From Candidatus Nomurabacteria bacterium (lineage in GTDB: Bacteria > Patescibacteriota > Minisyncoccia > Phycocordibacterales > UBA1006): a DNA stretch of 7,561 bases. The notes beneath the pieces are model-generated. The model did not search any database. It saw only the letters and a list, made by a program, of their open reading frames with translations, and was not told the DNA's origin. Shown here piece by piece: positions 5,934-7,561 of the stretch. Both the position numbers and the translations under genes were made by a program. The stretch spans positions 1-7,561 of the forward strand of contig CALRGS010000030.1 of the NCBI GenBank assembly GCA_943357975.1, read 5' to 3'. Within the stretch, counting starts at the first letter, position 1; the number at the start of each line of letters is the position of its first letter.

Positions 5934-7561
5934 CCTTGAAATACCAAAACTAAATATCCATCCGGAGCCTACACCAGAACAAGTGCAAACTATTCTCAAG
6001 GAAGAAGCTCGTCTCGAAAAAACCCTCTTGGAAATTAAGAATGAAATTGGGAAAGGGAAATTTAAACTCCAAGAGAGTGGCCTTTATTCTATGGAACATA
6101 GCGGACTTGTAGATCAAAATAATAATCCTGTTGATTCAAAAACACTTCCTGAGTCTAAAATCATTCTTCCTGAATCCAAGATCATTATTCCTGATAATAA
6201 AATTATCATTCCTGAAACTATTATTATTGATCCAGCAACTGATCCACTTATGCAGATTGTTGATCCCCAAGGAAATCCAGTACGTTCAAAAATCGAGGAA
6301 CCTGTGCTTGATACTATTGTTGAAGAAGAACCAGAAACTGAGGAGGTAGAAGAAGCACCCGCTATTATTATAGAACCTACTCAAAAAGCAGCACCCGTTC
6401 CAAGGCAACCAGACGCTGAGCCTGTTCCAGTAAAAACTCAAGCACAGCTCCTTGCAGAAAAAATTAAGAGTAGCGATACAACCGGAGAAATCCTTACCGC
6501 TGAAGACTATAAATATCGAAGCGAGCACTGGCCAGAAGTAGAGGCAGCACTTATCGGACTTGCAAAGAAACCGGGGAAACAAAATATTATTGCGACTACC
6601 GAGAAAACTACAGCAGATAGAAAATCTGAAATGCTTGGAAAATTCAAAGAAAGTAACCAAATAGAGAACAGTGGATCGATACAAGAAAAACTTGATGGAT
6701 ATAAAAAAGATCAAGAAAATAAAATTGCTCAGGCAATAGAAAAAGAACCACCTGCAACAAAGGCTCGCATTGAAAAGGTAAAAAAGAAAATTGCCTCAAG
6801 GAAACAAGGCGACGGTATGCCCTGGTGGTATTATGTCCTTGCGGTTCCCGCATCACCCACAGCGCTTGGAGCATGGGCAGGAGGAAAATTACACGAGGGA
6901 GTTCAGGATAGTATTGCACTCCTCAAGAAAAAATTTAATCAAGCAATGAATCCTGAGAAAAAGCCTAGTCTGCAGGAAAAATACGGGGGTGGTAAACCAG
7001 GTGAAAAGAAAGAAGCGGCAGCTCCTGGGGCAGCTATGCAGCAAACCCAAGAGAAAATCGATAGTAAAAAAACTACTGCGTCTCTGGAAAAAGTTCTTGG
7101 AGAAAAGACAACCCCAGAGCAGGTTAAAACATGGGATCGAATTAAAAAAATGGAAGCTAGGGAGTTCTTTAATCCTGGAAAAGTTTCTGACGTGAAACTT
7201 GAAGACTATACGCCTTTTGAGAAAAAGCTTTATGAAAAACTAAAACCTCTAGATGATGCTGAGTATGCACACCATACAAAAAGCGGTGCGCCTGAAGAGC
7301 ATCCTTATTTAGAAGATCCAAAAATGACACTCGAGGAATATTTTATATATCTCACCAATAAAAAATCTGCGCCAACTAAAGAGGAGCTGCAGAAAAAAGA
7401 AGAACAGGAGAAGAAAGATAAGGAAATAGAGGCTCGTAAAACAGTATTTCTTGAAAAGGCTTTTGGGGAGAAACTTAAAGAGGCTGACACGAAAGTATGG
7501 GACAAGCTCTCTAATGTAAGTCTCCGAGGATTTTTCAATCCTGAAACAGAGCTCAACAAAA
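5926..7561 (+). CDS. Large charged repeat-containing protein of unknown function (3' end missing)
   Basis: The frame is open from ATG 5926 to the window end, 545 codons with no stop. It overlaps the previous gene by 8 bases and has no own Shine-Dalgarno site, which fits translational coupling. In order: a coiled-coil-like N-terminus (about 17-45), four 7-residue repeats rich in Pro and Ile (74-101), an acidic Glu/Pro region (about 122-150), a charged helical region (about 175-295), a hydrophobic segment with MPWWYYVLAVP and Ala/Gly-rich sequence (298-320) that could be one membrane span, then Lys/Glu-rich helices with two copies of a 32-residue module ending in FFNP (387-418 and 509-540). No enzyme motif or signal peptide is seen. 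The organisation suggests a structural, scaffold or envelope-linked protein, perhaps anchored once in the membrane. This is inference; I do not recognise the family. Confidence 0.85.
   Translation, partial: MPNLEIPKLNIHPEPTPEQVQTILKEEARLEKTLLEIKNEIGKGKFKLQESGLYSMEHSGLVDQNNNPVDSKTLPESKIILPESKIIIPDNKIIIPETIIIDPATDPLMQIVDPQGNPVRSKIEEPVLDTIVEEEPETEEVEEAPAIIIEPTQKAAPVPRQPDAEPVPVKTQAQLLAEKIKSSDTTGEILTAEDYKYRSEHWPEVEAALIGLAKKPGKQNIIATTEKTTADRKSEMLGKFKESNQIENSGSIQEKLDGYKKDQENKIAQAIEKEPPATKARIEKVKKKIASRKQGDGMPWWYYVLAVPASPTALGAWAGGKLHEGVQDSIALLKKKFNQAMNPEKKPSLQEKYGGGKPGEKKEAAAPGAAMQQTQEKIDSKKTTASLEKVLGEKTTPEQVKTWDRIKKMEAREFFNPGKVSDVKLEDYTPFEKKLYEKLKPLDDAEYAHHTKSGAPEEHPYLEDPKMTLEEYFIYLTNKKSAPTKEELQKKEEQEKKDKEIEARKTVFLEKAFGEKLKEADTKVWDKLSNVSLRGFFNPETELNK
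6145..6228 (+). repeat. Four tandem 21-base coding repeats (7-residue units)
   Basis: The units are LPESKII, LPESKII, IPDNKII and IPETIII, followed by DP. Units 1 and 2 encode identical peptides but differ at three third-codon positions (gag/gaa, tct/tcc, aaa/aag), so the protein sequence, not the DNA, appears to be conserved. Alternating Pro and beta-branched residues suggest an extended or beta-solenoid-like stretch. Confidence 0.85.
7084..7179 (+). repeat. FFNP module, copy 1 (residues 387-418 of the large protein)
   Basis: This 32-residue segment runs from LEKVLGEK through TWD to AREFFNPG. It matches the copy at 7450-7545 without gaps at 14 of 32 positions, including LEK, GEK, WD, Arg and FFNP. 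A Lys/Glu-rich helix precedes each copy. Confidence 0.75.
7450..7545 (+). repeat. FFNP module, copy 2 (residues 509-540 of the large protein)
   Basis: This copy runs from LEKAFGEK through VWD to LRGFFNPE and begins 122 residues after copy 1. The window ends five codons later, so further copies may follow. The nucleotide sequences have diverged well beyond recent duplication. Confidence 0.75.

Noticed and set aside
6286..6919. Minus-strand open frames of 142 and 91 codons opposite the large protein gene
   Set aside because: They are antisense to a long biased coding frame, have odd Phe/Leu/Ser-rich composition caused by Lys/Glu codons on the other strand, and show no domain.
1..7561. Alternative genetic code with TGA recoded
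   Set aside because: All clear genes end in TAA and have no in-frame TGA, so the standard bacterial code suffices.

Overview
The window most likely comes from a member of the Patescibacteria (CPR), probably of the Parcubacteria type. This rests on gene content only. It has a membrane protein with an extracytoplasmic domain that I associate with that group, a small DksA/TraR protein, ComM/YifB, and a LysM-M23 peptidase with the H-x5-D zinc-ligand spacing that I recall from CPR peptidases. Several genes also have promoter elements set so close to the ATG that their mRNAs would be leaderless. All visible stops are TAA and no in-frame TGA is needed, so nothing points to the UGA-recoding lineages.

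Layout, left to right. Bases 2-1696 (+) hold the 3' part of a gene joining an alpha/beta-hydrolase-like domain to a membrane-anchored extracytoplasmic domain; the hydrolase nucleophile position is Gly, not Ser. Bases 1721-2080 (+) encode a DksA/TraR-like protein that keeps only one of four zinc cysteines, with a clear promoter overlapping the previous stop. Bases 2159-3685 (+) encode ComM/YifB, an intact MCM-like AAA+ ATPase. Five bases further on, 3691-4050 (+) encodes a small protein resembling the barnase/colicin E5-type (BECR) nuclease domain of phage proteins and toxins. A short non-coding stretch (4051-4226) carries two hairpins best read as minus-strand terminators. Bases 4227-5246 (-) encode a LysM-LysM-M23 cell-wall peptidase; its open frame continues upstream into a convincing signal peptide that has no ATG, GTG or TTG. 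A 200-base divergent intergenic region (5355-5555) has a long inverted repeat. Bases 5556-5933 (+) encode an unrecognised 125-residue protein, overlapped by 8 bases by a large open frame (5926 to the window end) encoding an unrecognised, highly charged, repeat-containing protein.

How they may work together. The peptidase acts on the cell wall. ComM processes recombination intermediates when DNA is taken up, and the nuclease-like gene is probably translated from the same mRNA. The last two genes form a translationally coupled pair of unknown function; the second has four tandem 7-residue repeats, a possible membrane segment, and a duplicated module ending in FFNP. The least described parts are this pair, the pseudo-hydrolase membrane protein and the ComM-linked nuclease. 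No mobile element, CRISPR array, tRNA or rRNA was seen.
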